From Saccharopolyspora gloriosae (lineage in GTDB: Bacteria; Actinomycetota; Actinomycetes; Mycobacteriales; Pseudonocardiaceae): 64,000 bases of DNA. Both the position numbers and the translations under genes were made by a program. Below the pieces are notes generated by a model. The model saw only the letters and a list, made by a program, of their open reading frames with translations, had not been told where the DNA came from and searched no databases. Location: positions 682,001 through 746,000 of the forward strand of contig NZ_JACHIV010000001.1 in the NCBI RefSeq assembly GCF_014203325.1, given 5' to 3'. Below, one piece after another: positions 8,488 to 17,348 of the stretch. Each line of letters opens with the position of its first letter. Positions within the stretch are counted from its first letter, which is position 1.

Positions 8488-8870
8488 GGTGAACGGACCG
8501 TTCGTCCAATCCCGTTGGGCGAACGGGCCGTTCACTCGGTCCCGGAGCAGAGGCAGGTGGGTGCCCCGTCCGACCCATCCGGCGGCGACCGAGTTCGTGG
8601 ATGGAGTGAACGGACTGTTCGTCCGATCTGGTTGGGCGAACGGTCCGTTCACTCGTCGCTGGGTGCAGCGTGCTGGGTCGGTGGGGGTGCAGCTCGTGGT
8701 GTGAGGCGGGCGGGTTCGCGGCTCGGAGTGAACGGACCGTTTGCCCAATGCCGTTGGGCGGACGGTCCGTTCACTCAACGGCGGGTGGGCGGCGGCGTGC
8801 TGCGGGTGAGTTCGCGGCTGGGGTGAGCGGACCGTTCGTCCAGTCTCGTTGGGCTAACGGTCCGTTCACT
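8488..8870. repeat. Array of four 49-base palindromes
   Basis: Copies at 8488-8536, 8605-8653, 8727-8775 and 8822-8870, each with two 22-base arms and a 5-base centre (TCCCG, TCTGG, TGCCG, TCTCG). Start-to-start spacing is 117, 122 and 95 bases. The array fills most of the 561-base gap between the methyltransferase and the DUF4232 gene, which are codirectional. No coding region is supported here; open frames through it only reflect the repeat sequence. Confidence 0.95.
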
Positions 8871-9004
8871 CCTCCCCTGTGGTCGGCGGCCGGGACGTGG
8901 GTGGGCTTCGGGTTGCTTCGGGGTGGGGAAGCGCACTCGGGAGCATCCTCGGCGGTCGCGGGACGTCTTCAGGGGTGAGAAGCGAGTCGAGCTTGGAGGA
9001 CGAC

Positions 9005-9505
9005 ATGACCACGAAGTTCCGCCGCATCGCCGCCGCCACCGCCGTCGCGGGTGCCGCGTTCGGCATCACCGCGCTGACCGCGGGCCCGGCCGTGGCGAAC
9101 CCCAGCGACGCGCTGTGCACGAGCGACGACGTCAACGTCACGGTGACGAAGGACCCCGAGCACGCCGCCGGGCACGAGGCGTTCCTCGTCGACTACACCG
9201 CGGCGAGCCCGACGACGAACTGCAAGCTCCAGGGCGTCCCGGCCGGGGTGAGCTTCCACGGCGGTGAGGCTCCGATCCCGGGCGTGACGGTGAACCCGGA
9301 GTCGAGTCCCGCCGCGCCGGTGAACCTGACCGCGTCGAAGCCCGCGTTCTCGCGGTTCGTGCAGCAGACCGGGGCGCCGGCGAATCCGACCGTGCCGGCC
9401 TCCGTCGAGTTCGACCTGGAGAACGGGCACGTGGCCGCCGTGTGGCCCGCCGGGGAGTCGATCAAGGGCGACGTCCTGACCGCGACGCCGATCGCGCAGC
9501 GCTGA
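9005..9505 (+). CDS. Secreted DUF4232-like protein
   Basis: A 166-residue exported protein. A Tat- or Sec-like signal peptide begins MTTKFRRIAAATAVAG and ends with a predicted cleavage at AVA-NPSDA (about residue 30). The mature part resembles DUF4232, a beta-sandwich common in actinobacterial cell-envelope proteins, with two Cys (LCTSDD, TTNCKL) likely forming a disulphide and the phrase CKLQGVPAGVSF where the family usually has a CxLxGxP motif. ATG 9005 is chosen for the GGAGG ribosome site 6 bases upstream. No function is known for the family. Confidence 0.85.
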   Translation: MTTKFRRIAAATAVAGAAFGITALTAGPAVANPSDALCTSDDVNVTVTKDPEHAAGHEAFLVDYTAASPTTNCKLQGVPAGVSFHGGEAPIPGVTVNPESSPAAPVNLTASKPAFSRFVQQTGAPANPTVPASVEFDLENGHVAAVWPAGESIKGDVLTATPIAQR

Positions 9506-9568
9506 AACCGCAGGTGGCCGCGCGCTCACGACGAGCTCGATCACCTCGGGCACCCGGCGATGTCGCGG

Positions 9569-9617
9569 GGTGAACGGACCGTTCGTCCGATCCGATTGGA
9601 CGAACGGTCCGTTCACC
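9569..9617. repeat. 49-base palindrome, single copy
   Basis: One copy with centre TCCGA, between the convergent DUF4232 and P450 genes. The outermost base pair is G-C (starts GGTGAAC, ends GTTCACC) where most copies have A-T, a compensatory change that keeps the stem. Confidence 0.93.
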
Positions 9618-9660
9618 CCACGACGCGTTTCCGCCTGGAGGCAAGGGATAACGCGCGCGT

Positions 9661-10836
9661 TCAGCCCTTCGGCTCGGCGGGTTCGAACGTCACCGGCAGG
9701 TCGCGCAGGCCGCGGTTGCGGAACGACGGGCGCCAGCGCAGTTCGTCGGGGCGCGCCGCCGGCGCCAGGCCGGGCAGCCGCCGCAGCGCGGTCTCGAAAC
9801 CGACTTCGGCCTCCATCCGGGCCAGCGGCGCGCCCAGGCAGAAGTGCGCGCCGTGGCCGAAGGCGAGGTGCGGGTTGTCCGCGCGGGTCAGGTCCAGCGC
9901 GTCCGGGTCGGCGAACACCTCCGGGTCGTGCTGCGCCGACACCAGCGACAGCAGCACGGTCGCGCCCGCGGGCACCGTCACCCCGCCGATCTCGACGTCG
10001 GTGATGGGGAATCGGCGGATCGCCGTCTGCGGCGGCGGGTCGAAGCGCAGCAGCTCGTCCACCGCGGACCGCAGCAGCTCCGGTTCGGTGCGCATCGCGG
10101 TGAGCTGGTCGGGATGCGACAGCAGGGCGGCGAAGCCGTTGCCCAGCAGGTTCACCGTGTTCTCGTAGCCCGCGAACAGCATCAGGAACGCGGCGGAGGT
10201 CAGTTCGTCGGCGGAGAGCCGGTCGTGCTGGGCGAGCAGCGAGCTGATGAAGTCCTCGCCGGGATCGGTGCGCTTGGCGGCGACGAGTTCCAGCAGGAAC
10301 CGGTGCAGCGAGCGCAACGCTTCGCCCGCGGACTCGCGGGAGGTGGGCGCGAGCATCTCGTCGGTCCACGCGCGGAAATCGGGCCGGTCGGCCTGCGGGA
10401 CGCCGAGCAGCTCGGAGATCACCAGGATCGGCAGCGGTCCCGCGTAGGACGCGATCAGGTCTGCGGCGCCCGCCGGGGTGATCGCGTCGAGGAGTTCGTC
10501 GGCGATCTGCTGCACGCGGGGGCGCAGGTGGTGCACGCGGAACGCCTGCGCGGTGATCCGCCGCAGCCGGGTGTGGTCCGGGGCGTCCATGTTGAGCAGG
10601 TTCGCGTCGAGCTCCGGGGGCAGCGAGAACCCCCGGTAGCCGTCCCGCGCGTGCGCTTTGTCCAGCGACAGCCGCGGATCGGCCAATCCGGCGCGCACGT
10701 CCTCGTAGCGGGTCACCAGCCACACCTCGGTGCCGTCGGGGGTGATCGCCCGGTGCACCGAGCCCTGTTCCCGGAGCCGCGCGTACGTCGCCAGCGGCGC
10801 GGTCACGAACTCACCGCCGAGCTCAACTGCTCCCAT
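9661..10836 (-). CDS. Cytochrome P450 (CYP107-like)
   Basis: A 391-residue soluble bacterial P450. The I-helix oxygen-activation motif is FAGYENT (221-227), the ExxR pair is E261-R264 (DELLR), and the haem Cys is C333 in AFGHGAHFCLGAPLAR. The substrate is unknown; such enzymes hydroxylate macrolides, steroids or other small molecules with ferredoxin partners, none of which is encoded beside it. It starts 47 bases downstream of a molybdenum-hydroxylase FAD subunit on the same strand, so the three genes may be cotranscribed. A single palindrome follows the stop. Confidence 0.95.
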   Translation of the reverse strand: MGAVELGGEFVTAPLATYARLREQGSVHRAITPDGTEVWLVTRYEDVRAGLADPRLSLDKAHARDGYRGFSLPPELDANLLNMDAPDHTRLRRITAQAFRVHHLRPRVQQIADELLDAITPAGAADLIASYAGPLPILVISELLGVPQADRPDFRAWTDEMLAPTSRESAGEALRSLHRFLLELVAAKRTDPGEDFISSLLAQHDRLSADELTSAAFLMLFAGYENTVNLLGNGFAALLSHPDQLTAMRTEPELLRSAVDELLRFDPPPQTAIRRFPITDVEIGGVTVPAGATVLLSLVSAQHDPEVFADPDALDLTRADNPHLAFGHGAHFCLGAPLARMEAEVGFETALRRLPGLAPAARPDELRWRPSFRNRGLRDLPVTFEPAEPKG

Positions 10837-10883
10837 GCGGCGAATCTACGACACGTCCTCGCCCGCCCGGCGGCGACAAGCGG

Positions 10884-11693
10884 TCAGGCCCGGGAGTTCT
10901 CCAGAGCGCGCCGGACGAGGACGCGGGCGAGGTGGCGGCGGTAGTCGGCGGAGGCTGCGGGCTCGTCGGCGGGGGAGGTGCCGTCGGCCGCGCGCTCCGC
11001 GGCCTCGGCGAGCGGGGCACCGGCGGCCAGCGCGGTTTCGACGGCGGTGGCGCGCAGCGGCGTCGCGCCCATGTTCACCAGCGCCACCGCGTCCCCGGCG
11101 ACGGCGACGCCGACCACGGCCCAGTCGATGGCGCGGCGGGTGAACTTCTGGAAGTCCCATCCGGCGGTCTGCTTCGGCACCCGGACCTCGGTGATGATCT
11201 CGCCCGGTTCCAGCGCGGTTTCGAAGAAGTCCACGAAGAACTCCGCGGCGGGAACGTCCCGCGTCCCGTCGGGTCCGCGCAGCACCAGCACCGCGTCCAG
11301 CGCCAGCACCACCGCGGGCAGGTCGGCCGCCGCGTCGCCGTGCGCGAGCGATCCGCCGAGGGTGCCGCGGTGGCGGACCTGCGGGTCACCGATGGTGCCA
11401 GCGGCGTGCGCCAGCAGCGGCACCGCGCGGGCCAGCAGCGCCGAGTTCGCCAGGTCGTGGTGCCGGGTCAGCGCGCCGATCCGCACTTCGGGCCCCGCGT
11501 CCTCGACGAACGCGAGTTCGCGCAGCGCGGTCACGTCGACGAGCAGTTCGGGCACGGCGAGGCGCAGTTTCATCAGCGGCAGCAACGAATGCCCGCCTGC
11601 CAGCAGCTTCGCGTCGTCGCCGTGCTCGGCGAGCAGCCGCAGCGCGTCGTCCACGGATTCCGCGCGGTGGTAGGTGAACGCGGCGGGGATCAC
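10884..11693 (-). CDS. FAD-binding subunit of molybdenum hydroxylase (CoxM type)
   Basis: The medium, FAD-binding subunit of a xanthine or CO-dehydrogenase-like enzyme, 269 residues. The FAD motifs [15 protein letters not shown] (about residues 32-46) and [20 protein letters not shown] (about 100-119) are those of the CoxM/XdhB family. GTG at 11693 overlaps the upstream 2Fe-2S subunit stop by 4 bases. The partner large molybdopterin subunit is not present anywhere in the window, so the enzyme must use a subunit encoded elsewhere or the locus has lost it. Confidence 0.92.
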   Translation of the reverse strand: MIPAAFTYHRAESVDDALRLLAEHGDDAKLLAGGHSLLPLMKLRLAVPELLVDVTALRELAFVEDAGPEVRIGALTRHHDLANSALLARAVPLLAHAAGTIGDPQVRHRGTLGGSLAHGDAAADLPAVVLALDAVLVLRGPDGTRDVPAAEFFVDFFETALEPGEIITEVRVPKQTAGWDFQKFTRRAIDWAVVGVAVAGDAVALVNMGATPLRATAVETALAAGAPLAEAAERAADGTSPADEPAASADYRRHLARVLVRRALENSRA

Positions 11694-12157
11694 CGGGCGG
11701 TCTCCTCGCGCGAGGCGGTGAGCACCGAATCGACGATGTTCTGGTAGCCGGTGCAGCGGCAGAGGTTGCCCTCCAGGCCGTCGCGCACTTCCCGCTCGGT
11801 CGGTGAGGGGTTCTCCTGCAACAGCGACACCGAGGCCAGCACCATGCCGGGCGTGCAGAATCCGCACTGCAGGCCGTGGCACTCCTGGAAGGCCCGCTGC
11901 ACCGGGTGCAGCCGCTCGTCGGTGGAGAGCCCTTCGATGGTCGTGACGTCGTGCCCGTCGGCCTGCGCGGCCAGGACGGTGCAGGACTTCACCGACTCAC
12001 CGTCGAGCAGCACCGTGCACGCGCCGCACGAAGTGGTGTCGCAACCGGTGTTCGTGCCGGTCAGTCCGCAGGTCTCGCGCAGGAAGTGCACGAGCAGGGT
12101 GCGGTCCTCGACCTCGTGCCGTTGCTCGGTGTCGTTGACGGTGATCGTGACTCGCAA
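11690..12157 (-). CDS. 2Fe-2S subunit of molybdenum hydroxylase (CoxS type)
   Basis: Small electron-transfer subunit of 155 residues with two [2Fe-2S] clusters. The plant ferredoxin-like cluster is bound by the Cys of [14 protein letters not shown] and SVKSC, and the C-terminal helical cluster by CGFCTPGM and NLCRCTGY. Start TTG at 12157 gives the canonical N-terminus [12 protein letters not shown] and has AGGGAG upstream; no ATG or GTG fits. It is coupled to the FAD subunit downstream. As noted there, no large Mo-binding subunit is adjacent. Confidence 0.92.
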   Translation of the reverse strand: MRVTITVNDTEQRHEVEDRTLLVHFLRETCGLTGTNTGCDTTSCGACTVLLDGESVKSCTVLAAQADGHDVTTIEGLSTDERLHPVQRAFQECHGLQCGFCTPGMVLASVSLLQENPSPTEREVRDGLEGNLCRCTGYQNIVDSVLTASREETAR

Positions 12158-12311
12158 CCGGTGCTCCCTCGCGAAGACTGGCCGCCACCCTACCGGGAAA
12201 ACGGCGGATTTGATCAATTTTTCGTCCGTTGGCCATGCGTCGGAACGGCCCCGGCACATGCCTATACTGGTTATGACAGTCCGAGTGTCGTGATCCGCTG
12301 CGAGGTGTTCG

Positions 12312-13202
12312 ATGTCTGATCGCCCCGGTGTCGATCCCGTCCGTCGAGGGTGGACGTGTTCCCGCGACGTCGCGGCGGTGGACTCCACGACCGGGCCGCT
12401 GGACATGCGGCTGTTGAACACCAGGAGCCCCAGCGTGGCGCGCTGCTTCGACGCGCTGCTCGGCGGCAAGGACAACTACGCGGTGGATCGCGCCGTCGTC
12501 GACGCCGCCCTGGAGGTGTCCCCCGGGCTGGTCACCGCCACCGTGGACCACCGGGAATGGCTGATGCGGGTGGTCCGCTACCTGGCGCAGAACGTGGGCA
12601 TCGACCAGTTCTTGGACATCGGTTCGGGCCTGCCCGCGCCGGAGAACACCCACCAGGTGGCGCAGCGGGCCAATCCGGACGCCGTCGTGGTGTACGTGGA
12701 CCACGACCCGATGGTGCACTCGCACGGCCAGGCGCTGCTCGCGGACAACGACCACACGCACTTCGCCTTCGCCGACCTGACCCGCCCCGCGGAACTGCTG
12801 GCGATGCCCGCCATCGCGCGCAACATCGACCTGTCCCGGCCGGTGGCGTTGCTGCAGGGCGCGACGTTGCAGCACGTGTCGGACGGGCAGCGTCCGCACC
12901 GCGTGATGGCGGAGTACGTGGCCGCGTTGGCGCCGGGTTCGTACGTGGCGGTGAGCCACCTGCACCGTCCGGAGGAGGCCGCGCACGCCGAAACGGCCGC
13001 ACGGCTGGAAAAGCTGATGCTCGCCGAGCTCGGCACCGGCTGGTTCCGGGACCGCGAGGAGATCACCGCGCTGTTCGACGGCACCGAGATCACCGAGCCG
13101 GGCCTGACGCGGGCCGCGGACTGGTGGCCGGACGGCCCGCGGCTGCGTTCGCTGGTGCCCGCGCAGAACCTGCTGCTGTGCGGAGTCGGCCGCAAGCCCT
13201 GA
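12312..13202 (+). CDS. DUF574-type S-adenosylmethionine methyltransferase
   Basis: A 296-residue member of the actinobacterial methyltransferase family Methyltransf_19 (DUF574). The hallmark [15 protein letters not shown] is at about residues 54-68, followed by the SAM motif [16 protein letters not shown] and the [18 protein letters not shown] segment. These proteins are abundant in actinomycetes but their substrates are mostly unknown. A possible -10 element TATACT (12263-12268) lies 44 bases before the ATG. It faces away from the CoxS/CoxM operon and is separated from xylB by 121 bases. Confidence 0.9.
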   Translation: MSDRPGVDPVRRGWTCSRDVAAVDSTTGPLDMRLLNTRSPSVARCFDALLGGKDNYAVDRAVVDAALEVSPGLVTATVDHREWLMRVVRYLAQNVGIDQFLDIGSGLPAPENTHQVAQRANPDAVVVYVDHDPMVHSHGQALLADNDHTHFAFADLTRPAELLAMPAIARNIDLSRPVALLQGATLQHVSDGQRPHRVMAEYVAALAPGSYVAVSHLHRPEEAAHAETAARLEKLMLAELGTGWFRDREEITALFDGTEITEPGLTRAADWWPDGPRLRSLVPAQNLLLCGVGRKP

Positions 13203-13323
13203 TACCGGGAACGGGACGGTCGACGCGGGAGCCGCCTCGCGGGCTCGGGACGGACTCCACCGGCCGGTTTCGGGGATCTGGCAGGATTTCGTCGTGGCGA
13301 CCGCAGCGCAGAGAGGCTGAACC

Positions 13324-14736
13324 GTGTTCGTTCTCGGCATCGACAGTTCGACCCAGTCCACCAAGGCCGTGGTCGCCGACGCGGAAACCGGCCGGATCGT
13401 GGCCGAGGGGAAAGCGCACCACCCGGCGGGAACCGAAGTGGACCCGTGGGCGTGGTGGACGGCGGCGCAGGAAGCCGTCGCGCACGCCGCCGCCGGCGCT
13501 CCCGGCAAGATCGAAGCGGTGTCCGTCGCGGGCCAGCAGCACGGCATGGTCGCGTTGGACGGCGCGGGGAACCCGGTGCGGGACGCGTTGCTGTGGAACG
13601 ACACCCGCTCCGCGCCGCAGGCCCGCGCGCTGATCGACGCGCACGGCGCGGCGACGCTCGCCGAGCGCACCGGGCTGGTGCCGGTCGCGAGCTTCACCCT
13701 CACGAAACTGGCGTGGCTGGCGCAGAACGAACCGCACCACGCCGACCGCGTCGACCGGGTGCTGCTCCCGCACGACTGGTTGACCTGGCTGTTCGCCGGT
13801 CGCCCCGAACGGGCCTGCACCGACCGCGGCGACGCTTCCGGCACCGGCTACTACGCGCCCGCGACGGGACGGTGGCTGCCGGACCTGCTCCGCGAGGCCA
13901 TGGGCGGCCGGACCCCGCGGTTGCCGGACGTGCTGGGACCGGCCGAATCCGCCGGTCGCGCCTCCGGATTCGCCCCGCTGGAGGGCGCGCTGCTCGGCGC
14001 GGGCACCGGCGACAACATGGCCGGTGCGCTGGGGATCGGCGCGGGACCGGGCGATGTGGTCGTGTCGCTGGGGACCTCGGGCACGGCGTTCGCCGTCGCC
14101 GACCATCCCTGCGCCGACCCGTCGGGCCTCGTCGCGGGATTCTGCGACGCCACCGGCCGGTACCTGCCGCTGGTGTGCACGCTCAACGCGGCCAGGGTGC
14201 TCAGCGGCACGGCGAGCATGCTCGGCACGGACCTCGCAGGGCTGGACCGGCTCGCCCTGGAGGCGGCACCGGGCGCGGGCGGGCTCTCCCTGCTGCCCTA
14301 CTTGGAGGGCGAGCGGACCCCGGACCTGCCGGACGCCACCGGCACCCTCACCGGCCTCCGCGGCACCAACATGACCCCGGAGAACCTGGCGCGGGCCGCG
14401 GTCGAAGGCATGCTGTGCGGCCTCGCCGACGGCGTCGAGGCGCTGCGCGCCGTCGGCGTGGAGGTCCGCAGGGTGCTGCTGATCGGCGGCGCGAGCGAAT
14501 CCGCCGCGGTGCGCGCGGTCGCCCCCTCGCTGTTCGGGGTCCCGGTGGAGATCCCGGAGGCCACCGAGTACGTCGCGCTCGGCGCGGCGAAGCAGGCCGC
14601 GTGGGCGATCTCCGGTTCGACCACCCCGCCGGACTGGGAACTGCGCTCCCAGCCGTGCCCGGCGGCGAACATCTACCAGGGCGAAGCGGTCCGCCACACC
14701 TACCGCACCGCCCGCGAACAGATCCACGGCTTCTGA
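13324..14736 (+). CDS. xylB: Xylulokinase (FGGY family)
   Basis: Phosphorylates D-xylulose with ATP, feeding the pentose phosphate pathway. The 470-residue protein opens with the FGGY phosphate loop FVLGIDSSTQSTKAVVAD, has GQQHGMVALD (substrate loop, about residues 74-83) and LLWNDTRS, and carries the ATP-domain motifs VSLGTSGTAF and LLIGGASESAAVR. No xylose isomerase or sugar transporter is adjacent, so it stands alone here and may act on another ketose. GTG at 13324 follows the AGAGAGG ribosome site. Confidence 0.92.
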   Translation: MFVLGIDSSTQSTKAVVADAETGRIVAEGKAHHPAGTEVDPWAWWTAAQEAVAHAAAGAPGKIEAVSVAGQQHGMVALDGAGNPVRDALLWNDTRSAPQARALIDAHGAATLAERTGLVPVASFTLTKLAWLAQNEPHHADRVDRVLLPHDWLTWLFAGRPERACTDRGDASGTGYYAPATGRWLPDLLREAMGGRTPRLPDVLGPAESAGRASGFAPLEGALLGAGTGDNMAGALGIGAGPGDVVVSLGTSGTAFAVADHPCADPSGLVAGFCDATGRYLPLVCTLNAARVLSGTASMLGTDLAGLDRLALEAAPGAGGLSLLPYLEGERTPDLPDATGTLTGLRGTNMTPENLARAAVEGMLCGLADGVEALRAVGVEVRRVLLIGGASESAAVRAVAPSLFGVPVEIPEATEYVALGAAKQAAWAISGSTTPPDWELRSQPCPAANIYQGEAVRHTYRTAREQIHGF

Positions 14737-15000
14737 GCAGCCCGCTGCCGCCCGAGAGGTGAACGCGCGCAGCTGGTCGTGCCCGCTCGCGCCTGCTGGA
14801 TCGGATCTCCGCGATGAGCGGAGGTGCGCGGGCACAGCGCAGCGGTGGAAACCGGAGGATTCCCCGATGAACTGGAGCCGGACGGTGTCCGCGCAGAGGT
14901 CGGAGCGGTCTTCGGCGGCGCTGCGGTTGATAGCTTCGGAAGACGTCCGCTCGTGCTCCCGCGAGCGGCTCTGCGCCCGAGACTACGGAGGTCGGTCGGC

Positions 15001-15138
15001 ATGACCACAGCAGTGATAGCCATCGGGATCGTGGTCTTCCTGGTGGTGATCTTGTTCGGTCGGAACCGTTCATCGGGTGGCGCCGGAGGTGGCTACAGCG
15101 GTGACAGCGGTAGTGGCGACGGGGGCGGTGGCTGCTGA
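15001..15138 (+). CDS. Tiny membrane protein with Gly/Ser-rich GGGGC tail
   Basis: A 45-residue protein: an N-terminal membrane helix (MTTAVIAIGIVVFLVVILFG) followed by a short basic turn and a Gly/Ser/Asp tail ending GDGGGGC. Start ATG 15001 is preceded by a purine-rich AGGT stretch. A second protein with the same plan lies 229 bases further on. The ending on Cys after Gly repeats recalls the C-termini of other actinobacterial small membrane proteins, but I do not recognise a function. Its short length lowers confidence; the paralogy with the next gene supports it. Confidence 0.6.
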   Translation: MTTAVIAIGIVVFLVVILFGRNRSSGGAGGGYSGDSGSGDGGGGC

Positions 15139-15366
15139 TCGTCCCGACAGCGACAGCGGCAGGCGCGTTCAGGTCGGCACCACCGGCAGCTGACCGAAGC
15201 GGGCTGCCGGGTGCCGTAGGTCGGATTTCCGCTGCGGGACAAGGAGAACGGCGGCGATTTCACCGAACGAGGTGATAGGTTGCCGGATCACTCGCGCGCA
15301 ACGGGTATCGGGCTCCGGCGTGCGAATGGTGTGCACCGAGCCCGAGATGGTGGGGGAGTGATCGTC

Positions 15367-15609
15367 GTGATCTCGGCGGTAGCGTTCGTCGTGCTCGCAC
15401 TCGCAGTGGTGATCAGCATGGTCGCCCGGCGCCGTCCCCCGCGCCGTGGCGGCGACACGGTCGCGCCGTTCATCGGAGCCGGCGGCGCCCACCACTCCAC
15501 GCACGGCCACTCCGTGCACGGCGGAGGATTCGACGGGGGCGGCGTCAGCGGCGGTGTCGACGGCGGCGGCTGCGGTGGCGACAGCGGTGACGGTGGCGGC
15601 GGCTGCTGA
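15367..15609 (+). CDS. Small membrane protein with Gly-rich GGGGC tail (paralog)
   Basis: An 80-residue protein with an N-terminal membrane helix (VISAVAFVVLALAVVISMV), a basic stop-transfer (ARRRPPRRGG), a His-containing segment (GGAHHSTHGHSVHGGG) and a Gly-rich tail ending GDSGDGGGGC. It has the same architecture and C-terminal residues as the 45-residue protein just upstream, so the two are tandem paralogs. GTG 15367 is chosen because GGGGGAG lies 8 bases before it; GTG 15358 is also possible. The His/Cys content suggests metal binding, which is inference only. It ends one base before the end of a convergent membrane-protein gene. Confidence 0.65.
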   Translation: MISAVAFVVLALAVVISMVARRRPPRRGGDTVAPFIGAGGAHHSTHGHSVHGGGFDGGGVSGGVDGGGCGGDSGDGGGGC

Positions 15610-16902
15610 TCAGCCCGAGAGCAACAGCAGCAGGCCCGTTCCGGTCAGCAGCACCATCGCCACCACCACCGGCAGCTGACCGAGGCGGGCCGCGCGCGCG
15701 TCGAACGAGCGCAACGCCTGGTCGTGGGCGGCGGCGGTGCTCGCGAGGTGGCCGAGCACGATCGCGTTGATCTGCACCATCGCGACCGCGCCGGGGGAGA
15801 GCACCGAGTAGTCCGGCGCGTCGCCCGCCGACCCGAACAGGTCCAGCCCGGTGCCGAACGGATCACCGGCCAGGATGAACGGCTGCTGGCCCTCGATCAC
15901 GAAGAACGAGAAGTAGTGCGCCACGCCGTAGCCCACGGCGATCGGCAGCAGCGTCGCGGCGAACCGGGCGGCCAACGGCTCCGAGCTGCCCGAGACGACC
16001 GCGCTCAGCCGCATCGAACCGAAGTACAGCACCGAGATCCCCGCGATCGACACCACCAGGCCGCCGGTCGCCACGAGCACGTCCGGCAGGGGCGTCGCGT
16101 TCAGCAGCGCCTGCCACCAGCTGGTGCGGGTGAGCCCGTCGAACGCGGTCGACCCGATCAGCACGCACGCCAACCCGGCAAGACCGGGCACCGGGTCGGG
16201 ACGCACCAGGCCCGCCAGCGGATTGCGCAGGATCAGCCGCCCGTCCGAGCGGCGTCCCAGCGGCGCGCACCGGGCCAGCAGCGTCGAGTACACCTCGAAA
16301 CCGTCGCCGCGCTCGAACCACGCGGGGCCGTAGCGGGCGGCGGCGGCCAGGTTCAGCAGCGCGTAGCCGAGGATCAGCGCGGCGACCAGTCGCGGATCGG
16401 CGCGGTTCGGCGCGACCAGCTCCAGCCACACGAAACCCAGCAGCCAGGCCGTCGCCACCCGGTAGCCGAGCCACCCCGGCACCGGTCGCGGATCGCGCCC
16501 CAGCCGCAGCGCGCTCAGCACGGTGCGCAGCGGGTTCACCGCTCGCCACACGGGTCCCAGCAGCACGCTCGCGGGGATCAGCCCGACCCAGAACGTCACG
16601 AACAACGCCCACGGCGCCAGGTTCGCGTTCGTCTCCGCCGGGCCGAAGAAGCCGACGGCCACCACGAAGACCGCGAGCAGCAGCACCACGATCCGGGCGG
16701 CACCGCGCAGCCGGGCGGAGTTCACCGCGGCGAACCGCACCGGTCGACCGGCCTCCGGGTCCAGCCACGGCTTCGACCACAGCGCGAGCAGCGCGACGAA
16801 CGACACGGCGACCGCCAGCGCCCCGCCGACGACCGCGGCGGCGCCGTTGAGCGGCAGGTCGGTGCGGCCGCCGAGGCCGTGCGCGAGGAACTCGGTGCTC
16901 AC
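15610..16902 (-). CDS. Uncharacterised polytopic membrane protein
   Basis: A 430-residue integral membrane protein with about ten to twelve hydrophobic segments, the first after FLAHGLGGRTDLPLNG and the last at the C-terminus (MVLLTGTGLLLLLSG). A His-containing helix (GYGVAHYFSFFVIEG) and conserved polar loops are visible, but I recognise no named family. GTG 16902 overlaps the stop of the upstream cupredoxin-like lipoprotein gene by 4 bases, so the two are coupled. Together with the divergent pair on the other side they form a four-gene cluster; a role tied to copper or another metal is suggested only by the cupredoxin neighbour. Confidence 0.85.
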   Translation of the reverse strand: MSTEFLAHGLGGRTDLPLNGAAAVVGGALAVAVSFVALLALWSKPWLDPEAGRPVRFAAVNSARLRGAARIVVLLLAVFVVAVGFFGPAETNANLAPWALFVTFWVGLIPASVLLGPVWRAVNPLRTVLSALRLGRDPRPVPGWLGYRVATAWLLGFVWLELVAPNRADPRLVAALILGYALLNLAAAARYGPAWFERGDGFEVYSTLLARCAPLGRRSDGRLILRNPLAGLVRPDPVPGLAGLACVLIGSTAFDGLTRTSWWQALLNATPLPDVLVATGGLVVSIAGISVLYFGSMRLSAVVSGSSEPLAARFAATLLPIAVGYGVAHYFSFFVIEGQQPFILAGDPFGTGLDLFGSAGDAPDYSVLSPGAVAMVQINAIVLGHLASTAAAHDQALRSFDARAARLGQLPVVVAMVLLTGTGLLLLLSG

Positions 16903-17264
16903 CGCACTTCCAGGCTGGGCAGCGAGAGCCCTGACTCGTGCAGTTCGGCCTCGTACACGCCGGGGAGGTCGGCGGTGAACTCGACGACGCCGACCTCGCC
17001 GGGGGTCAGCGGCGCCGACTCGTCGTAGCCGTGGATGTGCAGCTCGTCGGGGCGGTCGCTGCGCACCTGGTACCGGACCTGGCCGCCGAGCGGGACCGAC
17101 ACCCGCTCCGTGCCGGTGCGGACCTGCCCGCCCGCGACCTCCGCGTCGACGACCACCGGCGGCGCGTCCGGCGCGGCGGGCTCGGGCGGGGGAGCGCCGC
17201 AACCCGCGAGCAGCAGGGCCGAGGCGGTGAGCGCGCATCCGATGAGCGGCGCCGTCGTTGTCAT
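16899..17264 (-). CDS. Cupredoxin-like lipoprotein
   Basis: A 121-residue lipoprotein. The signal peptide ends in the lipobox LLLAGC, so the mature protein is anchored to the outer face of the membrane. After a Pro-rich stretch the domain contains VRSDRPDELHIHGYDESAPL and ends with VVEFTADLPGVYEAELHESG, the arrangement of small cupredoxin-like folds whose HxHGYD motif often marks a metal-site region. A classic blue-copper Cys ligand is absent. ATG 17264 is chosen because AGGAGG lies 9 bases upstream; an upstream ATG at 17285 would place that ribosome site inside the gene. Confidence 0.85.
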   Translation of the reverse strand: MTTTAPLIGCALTASALLLAGCGAPPPEPAAPDAPPVVVDAEVAGGQVRTGTERVSVPLGGQVRYQVRSDRPDELHIHGYDESAPLTPGEVGVVEFTADLPGVYEAELHESGLSLPSLEVR

Positions 17265-17304
17265 CGCAGTGGTCCTCCTGGTCACGCCGAATGTTTACAA
17301 CAAT

Positions 17305-17330
17305 CAATGTCACATTGAGGGATGACATTG
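17305..17330. promoter_or_regulatory. Candidate operator in divergent promoter region
   Basis: CAATGTCA (17305-17312) and TGACATTG (17323-17330) form a perfect 8-base inverted repeat with a 10-base spacer. It lies between the starts of the two divergent membrane-protein operons in a locally AT-rich stretch, so it is a natural site for a dimeric regulator acting on both. No regulator gene is adjacent. Confidence 0.5.
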
Positions 17331-17348
17331 TCCAGTTTCTGGTGTTCC

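Noticed and set aside
8488-8870. Open frames beginning NGPFVQ or SERTVRP as small proteins
   Set aside because: They are translations of the palindrome in both strands and recur at every array, so they are not genes.
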